The notes under the pieces are model-generated. The model was not told the origin of the DNA. It made no database searches and worked only from the letters and a program-made list of their open reading frames with translations. DNA of 64,000 nucleotides from NCBI RefSeq assembly GCF_000004195.4, contig NC_030677.2:102142829-102206828 (forward strand), given 5' to 3'. Shown one piece after another: positions 26,853-39,300 of the stretch (within the stretch, counting starts at the first letter, position 1; each line of letters starts with the position of its first letter). The translations under genes and the position numbers were made by a program. Source of the DNA: Xenopus tropicalis. Its lineage: Eukaryota > Chordata > Amphibia > Anura > Pipidae.

Positions 26853-27183
26853 ACAGGTATAGGACCCCTTATCCAGAATGCTCGGGACCAAGGGTATTCC
26901 GGATAAGGGGTCTTTCCGTAATTTGGATCTTCATACCTTAAGTCTACTAAAAAATCAATAAAACATTAATTAAATCCAATAGGATTGTTTTGCATCCAAT
27001 AAGGATTAATTATATCTTAGTTGGGATCAAATACAAGGTACAGTTTTATTATTATAGAGAAAAAGGAAATCAATTTTAAAAATCCAAATTATTTGATTAT
27101 CATGGAGTCTATGGGAGACAGGCTTTCCATAATTCGGAGCTTTCTGGATAATGGGTTTCCGGATAAGGGGTCCGATACCTGTA
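26853..27183. repeat. ACAGGTATAGG-family repeat (best-preserved copy)
   Basis: Ends ACAGGTATAGGACCCCTTAT and ATAAGGGGTCCGATACCTGT are inverted. It is flanked by TATA on the left and a (TA)n run on the right, compatible with TA-rich target sites. Confidence 0.82.
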
Positions 27184-28597
27184 TATATATATATATATAT
27201 ATAAATATCTTATTTATACATATTATCTTCTTATTTAATAATATTTTCTCATCTGTGTCCCTACGGACGCAGACTTCATTTTTTCAATTTTAGAGCACAA
27301 TTTATCATAATTAAATATGTATCACATCTAATATATGTTACTTTGTCAGTCCAAAAATATATATAGAGGGGAGCACAAGACAAAGCACAATAATGCTGCA
27401 AAAGAGTTTATTTTTATTACTATGCCATACACGGCATGTTTCGGGCCCCTTCTGTGCACTTTATTAAAGAGAGTACAGAGAGTGCGGCTCTATCATTTGG
27501 GGGTTGATGCATGAGGTCTTGAGGGCAGTGCGCAGAGGACTGATGCAGTTAATATATGTTACATTGTGTTACTTATGTGTTACAGTTATACACATACGTA
27601 TAACTCCAATAAACCATAATCCAAATGGCAAACGTCTGCTGAGGTCTGACTAAAAAGCATCAAAACCACTGCACCTTGCTGTTTAAGTGAGGGCAATTTG
27701 GATTATGGTTTATTGGATTTATACATTGCTTCTATGAGCAGCAGTAGCACTAAATAGAACACCACTTACATGTAAATACAGGTATATGGCTACAAGTATG
27801 GACTAGTTGTATTTATGAATATACATATGTGCATTCCATACCACTTTTTGCTCTTCTGTTTAGTTTCCTCTACTACTTTTGCATCTCAGGCCCAATGAAA
27901 AGAGCATGAATACCCCAGCTGTGACATTTGTTTTGTGACATTAATATGAGAAATGTCATGATTCGTATTGCAATCCTGTAATACTACTGGGCATGGAAAA
28001 TGCTACATTCATAAAAGAGCAAATCATTTCCTTTCATGTCTGGGAATACTCTGTACTTCATGCAATTGAGTGTGCAAGGAGGCAAGGCAGGGGCTTGAAA
28101 ATGCCTTCCTGAAAATGCATTTACGTGCTAGTTGCACTTCTCTAATACTGCTGGAAAATATCTCAAATCATGTAAAAAATTTGATCACCTTTAAACTTTT
28201 GAAATCTTAAATGTTAAAAAAGGGATATGGAGAGAAAACAATTAAAAGACGGATTATTTATGATATACTGCCCTTTTAAAACATATCTATCTATGCTATT
28301 TTATGTTTTGCTGATTATTCTTAACCTTGCTTACTGATTTTTGTTACAAATAGAGAAAGAAATAAAATGGATACACATATTGCATAGGTAATAGTGATAT
28401 TATATTTTTGCAATCAAAGAAATGTATAAATAATCTTTAATTGAAACCTCATTGCCCTCATTTATTAAAATAATGATATTTAAAGATAATGCTCTGAAGT
28501 CAAGTAAAGCTAAATCCCTAATCCTGGATGGGGCATAGTAAGAATGCTAGCACCCAGTTTTAAAAAATGTGTAAATGTATGTTATTTGTTTATGCAG
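27184..28597. other. Non-coding DNA with minor repeats
   Basis: (TA)n at about 27184-27203; the segment ACGGCATGTTTCGGGCCCCT near 27430 looks like part of a dispersed repeat; otherwise only the inverted repeat at 27603-27722. Confidence 0.5.
27603..27722. repeat. Short inverted repeat
   Basis: TCCAATAAACCATAATCCAA near 27606 pairs with TTGGATTATGGTTTATTGGA near 27697, with about 70 bp between. Confidence 0.75.
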
Positions 28598-29180
28598 CCT
28601 GCAGCCTGCAGCCACCAGTTGGCTATCCAACTGGTGGCCGTGGGCTGCTTCCAGCCAGCGGCTCTCTCTGTGTGACCCACCACCTGTCTGACTGCTGTGA
28701 ATGCTTACCTTTGTGTAAGATTTAAATTGTATTAGTACTGAGATTAACTGGCCCCCTGCATTGATCACACCTCAGATTCAGGCTGTAAACCCCTGTATTG
28801 TTTAAACATGTAATCCTCTGTACCTTTTAATGCCTGCATTCTTCACCCCCTGCATTGTCCACACCTCAGGTTCAGACTGTAAGCACCCACATTGTTCACC
28901 TGTTCTTACCTCAGACAGCCAGCATTGTGTCACTGCGTGCCTGCCCTATGCTGCCTATGTGTATGGCACATGCAGTCAGGGTAGGGCAGGCAGAGTATGG
29001 CACACACAGGCAGAGTATGGAACACAGAGGCAGCACTCTGCCTGCCCTATGCTGTCTGTGTGTGCCATACTCTACCTATCTTATGCTGCCTGTGTGCCAT
29101 ACTCTGCCTGCACTATGCTACCTGTGGGAAGTGAACCTGCCATTGGTGTGTTCTGGGAGTTTGTTAGCATTTGTAAATAG
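28598..29180 (+). repeat. Tandem-repeat block with hairpin
   Basis: GCAGCCT triplication (about 28596-28612), then a perfect 12-bp-arm hairpin GCCACCAGTTGG/CCAACTGGTGGC (28611-28638), two copies about 96 bp apart of a CCCCTGCATTG-TC-ACACCTCAG unit (from about 28753 and 28849), and diverged units of TATGCTGCCTGTGTG/CCATACTCTGCCTGCC from about 28936 to 29130. Confidence 0.7.
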
Positions 29181-30876
29181 TCATTATATGGTCCCTAAGG
29201 TATGTAATTATTTGCTGGGGGTTGCTGTGCTACCCACAGGGGAGGAGAAGACATATGGATTTAAACGGATGTCTTAATACATAATATAATTCTTTGACAT
29301 ATGAATGAAGGGTTAACTCCTGCAGTGAGTACCAACAAATTGGGTTTTTGCTGTGTTACCACCATTAATGTGGGGATGGTCTTAAAAGCTCTTGTGACAA
29401 CATGGGTGTAGGGGAGTGGTCAAAACAGGCTTACATTATTAGCCCTTTGCCATGTAGGCCAGAAAAATTCCGCCCATCAGTGCCACAGAAGTTGGACAGC
29501 ACTCCTCTAAAGCATTTTCAGGCTGGCTGCAGTTGATCTAAACAAGGGCTGCATGGAGAAATCTAAAAAAGCCACTTGTCCTTATGAGGCTGTTAGCAAA
29601 TTACACATGCAACAAAGAAACTGTTCTATGAAACAAAATTGTAAAGATGAATAAAATATTTTAAACCAATAAACAGTTAAATAAATAGCATATTCCTACA
29701 GCTACAATATTAATTTTACATATCAATTAACACCATACATGGCAATCACAGAAAAACTCTATTAAAAAAGAGCTAATCTGTGTATTTTTTAAAGGTGTGA
29801 TTTTTTCACACTAATGCTTAAAATCACACTATTATTTTACACCACTCTGAAGTGGTAACATCGCCTTTTCCATCAGAATTTTACAAATGGACACCTGCAC
29901 ATCATTAGTAAAGGAAATACACATACATGGTATACTATGGCTTTAACACAGCAATGCAAATTGCACTTTAATTACACAGCTTCGTAAATGTATAAACTTA
30001 ATGTGAAAGCAGACTACACAAAATGCCAATAATTTTATTTATAGGAAGCAGCTGACCAGCATTTAGCAAACATAATTTCCTGCAAAATAACCACAGCTAA
30101 GAGCATTCACACATACTATATCTATTTTTGTGTAAACTCTTGGGGGTAGGGCTCTCTAATCCAATTTTGTATTCTGCAACACTTGTTTAATAAAATTATT
30201 TTAAAACCCCTGTTCCCTTATAAGTTAATGTTAATCAGTGCGTAATTTGTTGGTACTCTACAAATGAATGAGAAAAATTACATTTATCCTGTGTACAAAA
30301 TTTTTAATTCTAGGTGAATTCTTAAGTGATCTTTATACCTATATAACCCCCTTTATAGTGTCTCTCACTTACTGCCAAATAAATTCTTGCTTTAACTATT
30401 CATTTTGTCACAGCACAGTTTTAAAAGTGAGAAACCACCTATTTTCCAGATCTCATAGCATAGTGAGCATTTCCTGCCTCAGTTTCCTGTATGAGCTGAA
30501 ACTCTCGAGTGTGTCTATTGCATAATCTGCTTCCATATCAATAATGAGAAATTGTAAAATTGAAACAGTTCTTAGTAACGTTTTTAAGTGTTTCTCCTTT
30601 CCTGGAATAAAGAAATAGATTTTTAGGTTGATAAAAAATGACCTCGAATTTCCATTAGAACAGATATCTCCACCATTTTTTTGGAAACCTGTAGAGATAC
30701 AGCAAACCTCAAAGCAGGGCTTGGTTTAGAAGTAGATATGAGTAACTACACATAATAGTATAGTTAAAGGGCCCCAATTTAGGAACAAGTCTGGGCAGTA
30801 TTCTAAGCCCTTACATGTCCTGTTGTATGATCATAACAGTCACATTTATAAATGAAGAACAAAGCCTAACTTCTAC
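29181..30876. other. Non-coding DNA
   Basis: No exon, RNA gene or bounded repeat recognised. Confidence 0.6.
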
Positions 30877-32090
30877 AGGTATGGGATCTAGTATGTGGAA
30901 GCCCATTATCCAGAAAGTCCCAAAATACAAGAATGTAATTTTTAGCAGACCAGTTTTCTATTTTATTTCTAAATTGTATTGTTTTGTTTTTTCAATATTT
31001 TTAATAGACATAGGGGCACATTTACTAATCCACGAATCCGAATCCCGAATGGGGAAAAATCGGATTGGAAGTGAAAATTTCGCGACTTTTTCGTCGCCGT
31101 CACGATTTTTTCGTATCTTGCGTGACTATTTCGTCGCCGTTGCTACTTTTTCGTATTGAACGATCGTGAATGGCGGAAAAACCTTTCCAACTTTGCATGA
31201 TTTTGGAAGCCTTCCATAGGAATAAATGGCACTGTGCAGCTCCAACTTGGCCCAAGGAAAGTCACGATACCGAAGCTTGAATGAATCCGAAACTTTTGTT
31301 GCTACTCGTTGCGACAATACAATTTTTTCGGAAAAGTCGCAAAATACCGATCATTACGAACAAAAGCTTTCGGTCGCTTTCGGTCCGTTCGTGGATTAGT
31401 AAATCTCCCCCTTAGGCTGATGGCCTATGGAGCAACTTAGTCGCCCACTTTAGATCTTTGCTACAGTGGGCAGCTAACCGCTCCAAAATGCCTTTCCACC
31501 GGCAACAATAGGAGTTGCCTGTGGAAAGGCCTACGCAGGCCTCCTGGGTCCTGCAGGCAACTTCAGAAAGCTGAAGCGATGTATAGGCCTTTTCACCGGC
31601 GACTCCTATTGTCCTATTGTTGCAGGTGGAAAGGCTTTTCGGAGTGATTAGTCGTTCACAATAGCAGAGATCTGTTGCAGGGGACCATAGGTGGCCATAC
31701 ACGGGCAAATTTCAGCTCCTTGTTCGGGACCTTCAGACTGATTCAGCAGCTTAACTGCCTGTGTATGGGCACCGTTCCTATGGGCCTTCCCGACCAATAT
31801 CTGGCCAGATATGATTTTCTAGTCAGTAGCGGTCATTAGCCCAATATACCCTAGGCCAAATGATTGAATTATCCTGATATCGCTCACTATAGGTGGGCAT
31901 TCCAGGAGACGATCCACTCTTTTGGTGACCTCACTAAGCAAGCGGATTGGACCGTGTATGGCCACCCTAACTCACTCTGTGGGCCATCGGCCTTAAGGTA
32001 TAGTAAAACAGATTATGTAAAGACCCTTTATCTTGAAATCCCAAGCCCCATGTATTACAGATAATACTGTACATCCCATACCTGTATTAT
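30877..32090. repeat. Old composite repeat block
   Basis: Left remnant of an ACAGGTATAGG-type element (about 30877-30960), then the CpG-containing element at 31009-31411, a foldback with CTTTCCACCGGCAACAATAG arms (about 31412-31690), a GGTGGCCATACACGGG / CCGTGTATGGCCACC element (about 31691-31967), and a right remnant ending CATCCCATACCTGTA near 32090. The outer remnants may be the two halves of one old element. Confidence 0.5.
31009..31411. repeat. CpG-containing inverted-repeat element (copy 2)
   Basis: Ends AGGGGCACATTTACTAATCC and GGATTAGTAAATCTCCCCC. It has a single, reverse-oriented copy of the unit that is fourfold in the 41212-41868 copy (near 31206-31265). Confidence 0.85.
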
Positions 32091-33865
32091 TTTAGTTCAG
32101 TATAGATAAAATGCATAAGGCCGTCAAGTTAAACCCTTCAAAAACACCCCAAAACTTGATTGAAAAAAAAAGTTTACCCACAAATGGGGGAATGTCCTAA
32201 AAGTTGCAAACGGAAAAAAAAGAATAAAAATTTGCATTTCGCAATGTAATATTGATCATTAGGCAAATCTTAATTGTGCATTGCAAACGTTTTAAGACAT
32301 GCTTGAAGATGCTGTAATCTTTTGGAGCAAACTTAACAACTTTTTCATGCAGAAGTTTTATTACATACCCTGCGCAATGTTGCAAACAGTAAAATTTGCA
32401 AACTTTCTTCCACTGTCGGAAGTGTTTGCTAAACAGTTTCAGCGGTCACAAAGCCCATGTGAAATTCACACAAAGTCAAATTTTTTGAACAGGGGAATAG
32501 ATTTTCACATTGCAAATAAAATTTTTCCATTACCAAATGTTATTACTTCTCCCCTATGTGTGCAAGTTATCTGCCCTTGGAAGCACATAGGCACAGTGGT
32601 TATGGGGCACAGTAGAGGCTATCCATTGACAGAATGCCCTCTTGCCTTGCATTGATTGATTGAGAAACAAATGTCCAATCTGGAGCTACCTTGGGGAACA
32701 GCTAGTATTCTATATTTACTAGTTGTTTGAAATAATAATGCTGAGCAGTTGTGCCCAATTTAACAACATTTTGGCAAAAAAAAATGCAGCCAAGTAAAAG
32801 CTTTGTATTTCTTTATCTCCTTCACTGAGCTTAGGCAAATTTGTTGTGTATTAATGAATTTTACAAAACACTCCTGTATTACTGTTGTCTTTATTGTATT
32901 AGATTAAACTTTATTTTGAAATATAAAATGTATATGTTTAAAGGGAATAAATTACTTTAAACTTTGCAACAATATGAGGTTATAGCTGTGACATTTAAGA
33001 GTGTCTGTGTATGAGGGGATGAAGGTTATATGATGCATGTTTTACCAATATCAGATATTTTCTTAGTGAACCATCTGACTTCCTGTTTCCTGCATTTCAT
33101 AGCAAATAAGTAGTGGGTTAAATAAAGATTTCTGTTTGATATCATGTTAGTAAAACTAGTTCCCATTTTATCAAAAAGTCCGAAGCATAAATCTAGAGAA
33201 TTGGAGCTTTTATTCTAATGAGGTGAAGCAGACAATTTAGTTGAGGTGGCCCTGACAGAAGGATTCAAATTGCTGATCAAGGCAGAATGTACACCCCAGG
33301 GCAGAATATACACGCACAAAACACATTTATAAAAGGCGACAAAATAGTGGCTACTTTTGCTTTGAGAATCAGACTGTATTTTGTTGAAATGCTATTCAGT
33401 CAAACTGCACAGTTACCGATATCATGCTCTGGCTTGTACAGGTAATTCATAAGAATTTAGTTTTGTTTGTTTACGCTTGCACTTTAGATTTAATTTTCCT
33501 TTGGTGCACATCCTTTTTCTATGGGTCTACTAGGTGACTGGCCAACTTATATCTCTGTAGTCCAGTGGGTTTCACACTTTTTGTGGTCCAGTATTTGGTT
33601 GGTGCCCACCATTTATCAATACGAAAGTTAGTAGATGTCCTACTTTTAGCAACATTTTCATTGGTCTTCTTTTTTTAATTAATTTTTCAATTAAATGCTT
33701 TCCTCTTCTGCATCTTTCCGGCTTTCAAATGAGGGTCACTGATGCTACAATGTTATTAGTACTTTTTTAATTAATGGAATATTATTAAGTACCAAAGGCA
33801 CCTTCCACCCAAACTAGTTGAACTGTGTACAGGTCAATGTGTATACAGTTGGCTCAAATAAATAT
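32091..33865. other. Non-coding DNA
   Basis: The 118-codon frame at 32299-32655 has no recognisable domain, biased codon use or splice context. I treat it as chance. Confidence 0.55.
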
Positions 33866-34193
33866 ACAGGTTTAGGACATGTTATCCAGAATGCTTGGGA
33901 CCTGGGGTTTTCCGGATAAGGGGTCTTTCTGTAATTCAGATCTCCTACCTTAAGTTTGCTAAAAAAAATATTTAAACAGTAATTAAACCCACTAGGATTG
34001 TTTTGGCTCCAATAAGGATTAATTATATCTTAGTTGGGATCAAGTACAAGGTACTGTTTTATTACTACAGAGAAAAAGGAAATCATTTTTAAAAATGTGA
34101 ATTATTTGATTAAAATTGAGTCTATGGGAGATGGTCTTTCTGTAATTTGGAACTTTTGGATAATGGGTTTCTGAATAAGGGGTCCGATACTGT
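33866..34193. repeat. ACAGGTATAGG-family repeat
   Basis: Starts ACAGGTTTAGGACATGTTAT and ends AATAAGGGGTCCGATACTGT. Interior shared with the other copies (CAAGTACAAGGTACTGTTTT). Confidence 0.78.
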
Positions 34194-35889
34194 ACTGTAT
34201 GTGAAGTTGAGAAAAAAACCCAACAAGAAATAAGGTTGTGAGAGAAGATATGCCGCACCACTCATATAAGTCCCACAGGAGAATTTATAGAGAGTATACT
34301 CCATAGAAGTATAGAATAGAAATGAAAAAAGGAGGGAGTTAAAGAAAACTTAATTAAAAAGATTGATCTAAAAAACTGGGTTGCAAAAAATGAAACTCAG
34401 TTTGGTTGTTTGGAGCTGCACAATGATAGTCAGTACATGGGACAGTTGAGTAAATACTCAGTTGTACACAGCATAGGAATGATGGGCCACACTACTTTTT
34501 TGCTTTTTTTCTCTGATAAATTTGCTCAAATGGTAGTTTTTACTTTAATGTCTGTTGGTACCATCACATATGCTCCTATAATTGAATATGCAGGATAGGG
34601 GCTGAGCTAAAGCCTTTGTACAGAGTTAAAGGCAGTACAATATAGTGTGGAGCATCATTATCAACTGCAACATTCATCTACCTGTGCCAACTGAGAATCT
34701 ATTTTTTTTAACATTTTTAGATCATCTTATCTTAATGCCTTTATGGTCAAATCCCACAGTGAGAATGGGTGGGTTTCTGTTGGAGGCTCTTATGACTACT
34801 GATAGCATGCACCAAGGATGTCAGTCCTGGTTTTTCTTGCCAGCAATCTTGTGAGTTTTTGTTTTAAAGCAACATTATTTTTGTGTACCTGAAGAAATGG
34901 AGGTACTTAGTCTTTGGCAGGATATCACTTCCCCTGTCTATGATGTAATACCTGTTATCGGGAAAAGGGTTAAACTAGCATCGAACCTTAAAATAAAATG
35001 TCTGCAGTTGCATGTGTGAAAAAAGTGGTACTGATGGTTACCATCTGCCTTAATGAAGTACCAGAGTTCAGTAAAGTTTGGGACAGTTTTATATTATAAG
35101 GTCACTGAAGCAATAGACATTCCACAGAATATCTGCCCTCCCCCCACTTAAGAACACACTTCCAATTAGAATGGAGAAGTATTTAAGAATAAGACTACTT
35201 TGCCTACCCAATTTTATGTAAAATTCCCAATTCTTTTGCAGAAATAGAAGCAAGAGATTGGATCTTGGTAAGTTTCTTGTCCTTTTGTTTGGAGAATTAA
35301 TATGGCAAGATGTTTACTACCAAAACTGATATATACCATAATAACTCTACCAATGCATATCATCATGAGCTTCTCCTGATAAACTAATGTCATTCTAAAA
35401 AGCTTTATATGGGACAACAAAAGTTCAAGGATCAAGTGGTAAAATTTAAAACTTCCTAGTCATTAAACTGACTTGCTTTTACAGTTTAGTACAAGTGTTA
35501 CATAACTAATTTGTTAAATACATAGATTTAAGTGTATTACAAAATGGTATATATAGTGGTAATTTGTTTTTGTTGTTTATCCCTTTGATTTGATCTCTTC
35601 ATAGTGTCTCCTCTTTTAAATATTCACAGTTAAGTCAATGCCAACTTTGTGGTCAATTCCATGCTCTTCATGCAAGATACTTTAAAGTAATATACATCAA
35701 CCAAATTCCACCTTCCACTTCCTGTGGGTCATACACTTTGCAGAGCTTTGTAAGTGTTTCTTTCACTCTATAACTCTAACTCATGCTGTTTATTTTTATT
35801 TTTCCCTTTTTGTGCAACACTGTAAGAAAACTGGTGAAATGAAAATAGTTGCATACATTGCATTTTGTAACTGTCTGTACTTATCCTAG
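34194..35889. other. Sequence upstream of the first ZAP70 coding exon
   Basis: No CpG island or convincing core promoter is visible. The acceptor at 35888-35889 makes at least the end of this stretch an intron. Confidence 0.55.
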
Positions 35890-36319
35890 GTCATTATAAA
35901 GTCCCAGAAAAGTCAAGATGCCAGATGCTGCTGGTCACTTGCCCTTTTACTATGGCAGTATATCTCGTGCTGATGCAGAGGAATATCTCAAACTAGGTGG
36001 AATGATGGATGGGCTTTTCTTGCTGAGGCAATGCCTACGGACTCTAGGTGGCTATGTGCTTTCTATGGTATACAACCTGCACTTTCACCATTACCCTGTG
36101 GAACGACAACTGAATGGCACTTATGCTATAGCAGGAGGAAAAGCTCACTGTGGCCCAGCCGAACTATGTGAATACTACTCTAAAGATGCAGATGGATTGT
36201 GCTGTACCCTGCGGCGGCCATGTAACCGGCCAGCTGGTGTGGAGTGCCAGGCAGGAGTGTTTGATAATATGCGGGATAACATGATGAGAGAATATGTAAG
36301 GCAGACATGGAAGCTAGAG
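35890..36319 (+). CDS. zap70: ZAP70 first coding exon: 5'UTR tail, N-SH2, interdomain A
   Basis: An acceptor ends at AG 35888-35889 (ttatcctag), followed by 28 nt of 5'UTR and ATG at 35918. Residues 1-134 cover the whole N-terminal SH2 domain, with Arg37 in FLLRQ and the [15 protein letters not shown] stretch, plus most of interdomain A with Tyr126 and Trp131. The donor is gtgagt at 36320, phase 0 after Glu134. The acceptor implies at least one upstream non-coding exon, which I could not locate. It may lie anywhere in the preceding 35 kb or outside the window. Confidence 0.95.
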
Positions 36320-39300
36320 GTGAGTGCAGAGTCTTAGGACCATAGCTGAAATAGTGTAATATAAATTATTCACAGAACCCCTTTCAGCTAAATGTGTACA
36401 AGTTTTGTTCACTCTTATGTAGGGTCATGATCATGACCTTTTGCAAAGAGTTAAAATCCTGCTTCTGCAGAGGGAGCAATAATTTGAGTAGGGCTTAGCC
36501 AGAAGGAAGACTTTTTGTATTTTACCAGATGCTGCTAAATGTTTTGGCCTGGGTTATTAAATAAGATAAAGTAATTTTAAATGACTGAACCAACCATGAT
36601 GAGGCTGGTTTGCAAAGAAAACCTAACCAATGGCTAATATTCAATCAACTGAAATGTAATAAACTATGATTGCAGAAGTGTTTCTGTTAAATATTTAATA
36701 AACCGTAAATCAGGCCAAGATTCTCATATAAATAGAAAGCATGATTTTTCTGTAATGTTATGACTTTTTGCCAGCTAAGGTGGCTATATACCATTAAAAA
36801 ATTGGTGATCTGGTCTTCTAACAATGATTCAGGGACAGTCTGGCCTGTCTCAGAACCAGAATAATGCCTGGTGGGCCCAGGCTCCAGTGAGGCCCAGAGT
36901 ACAGCCATTTTACAATTATAAACTTCAAAACAACTAGAAGTATGAATTTAATATAACTATGAATTTAATATAATGTTATTTCATGCCACAAAGGTGGCAT
37001 TAAAGCATTACAAATGGGTGGCATGCCTTCTAAGAAAGAAGTCATTAATGCATGCCCCCTCCCCAGGAATCTTACTTTTAAGTTTGAAAAATCTTATGTA
37101 TACCCTTATTAAGTAAATGTTATACAAAGGAAAAAGTAATGAGCAGTTATTCTATAGACTCCAGTTAAATATAAAGTCAACTGGTTCTCAGAATAGGCAG
37201 TTTTGTGTGTTATACCCACATGTCACATTTACAGGTATCGGGATTCTTTATCTATGAATCATTGACCCAGAAGCTCCATACCTAATGTAGGTCTTTTGAT
37301 GGAATGGCATCATTAAGTAGACCACAAGTGACAGGCTTGGGTTTACAGATGTACTGAAGTAGATATGCAGTATAGATGTGTGGAAATGCTTTTAGCTGTG
37401 CAAATACTTATGCATTGGTTGCTCTGTCATACCTCTATATTCCCATATTTAAATGGATCAGTGCTTACAGCTCCCATCTTAGTTCAATTTCTATCATGAA
37501 TTTTTAGGGACTGTTTTATTTTGGTAGTCTTTTTTATATCAATACTTTAAAAACGAAATATATTATATACCTTACCAAAATTTTGAACATAGCATATACA
37601 TTTTATCTTTGCAATTTTTTAACAAAATATTTGAATTTAGTGCTTTTCAGCAATTTTATAATTTTCTCTGAAACTATTGCTAAAAAACAATCATTACTAA
37701 ACTCATACTTGTTTTAAAACAGCACATTGGCAAAATCAAAGGTTTTATTATATTAAAATGATTGAAATGTGTCTGAACACATAAACCAAATGGCACAAGG
37801 TGTGTTTCTAAAAAACAATGTGAATCATCTTTGTCCTAACAATTACTACTGAGGAGTTTCAAAATCAATACGGTGCTCTATGCATTAATGCCAAATACAA
37901 TGCTTGGTAAATAATGAAAATATTGTTCAGCTGTTTATAACAATGTCACTGGAGATTAGTAAATTGGTTTTAGGTCATGTTGTTCTCTTTCAGCCTTTCC
38001 CATTTTACAAGGGTTCTATTTTCTCTACCTTTACTCAGTACCATATTTGTCAGCATTCCCTATATCATACCATTCTGTCTCAGTGCTCCCTATAATATAC
38101 ACAATACTTGCCCCCACAATTCAGAGTAATTTTAAATTAGATGAAATCAGGGGTTTTGCTTCCCCTTTCATCTCTACATACAATGTAAGTATATAAGTGC
38201 CAAAAGTAGCTTGAAATTGTATGTTCTCTTGCTCCTCATGTCTGCATGGGTTTCTTTCAGTTTCCTCCAACACTGCAAAAACATACAGGCGAGAAAATAC
38301 ACTCCTGATTAAATTGACCATAGCGCTTGTGAATATGATAGGGACCTTAGATTGTATATCACATTGGGGCAGGGACTGATGTGAATGATGTATAATTTCT
38401 GTAAAGCACATTTGAGGTTCAGAAAAGTTTGTTTATAGACTCATGGTGGTTGTTCCTCTGAAATGTATGTATTTAAATTTTATTTTAGTAGCCTTATGGT
38501 ATGGTGAGTCAAATTATTGGGAGACCCTTATTTGGAAAACCTCAGTTCCCGTGCATTCTGAATAATGCATTCCATAAATGCATTGTAAGCGCAAATATGA
38601 AATGACATTGCATTCATTTAGGTATTGAAAGTACTAAGACTAAAGTACTAAAATCTGAACCTTGTTTGCACGAAACAGGATCATTGTGAAATGCACATGG
38701 TGTCACATTGCCACTAGATTAAATAACTGCTGTTAAACTGGTTAAATTATCTTTAATTTATTAAAACACATGGGCCTGATTTATGAACAGAGTGGTTAAA
38801 ATTTCAACAATACAGTTGCCATTAGCATCCAATCAGGGGTGTGTTTAGGTCAGGTGCCGCCCTAGGTACTGGACCTAAATACACCCCTACGTTATGCGCA
38901 TGATGTCACACACATCGTACACTTTCACAGAGTGTCCCGACCCCCCTCACCGCTCATCTCCGTGACTGTATTTCCTATGGAAATCCGCGGCAGAGGTTGG
39001 AGACAATATTTTTTAAATAAAAGATAATACACCGGCCCTAGGGTGCCCTGTTATAAATACAGCCCTGCAAGAAGTAGTTTTGTTCAGTTCTTTTGCAAGT
39101 TTAGGTGGCCAAACACTTTCAAATCCACTTGCTTAGTGAGTATATCTGGGCTTGATTTGGGCAACCCTTATTCAGGGCCACATTGTGCTGATCATACATT
39201 GGGCACTTATTGGCCTGTGTACAACCACCTTTAGAAAATGAATCCAGGGATCAGATTGGCTGTTATAAGCACAAGTTCAATTTAGCACCCCTTAATCATA

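Noticed and set aside
28830..29277. Two overlapping frames of 116 and 140 codons, rich in Cys, Tyr and Pro
   Set aside because: They follow the TGCCTGCCCTATGCTGCC-type tandem units. No domain, no start or splice support.
32299..32655. 118-codon frame as a possible exon
   Set aside because: No recognisable domain and no convincing splice sites at its edges. It also ends at an ordinary stop, with AT-rich flanks.
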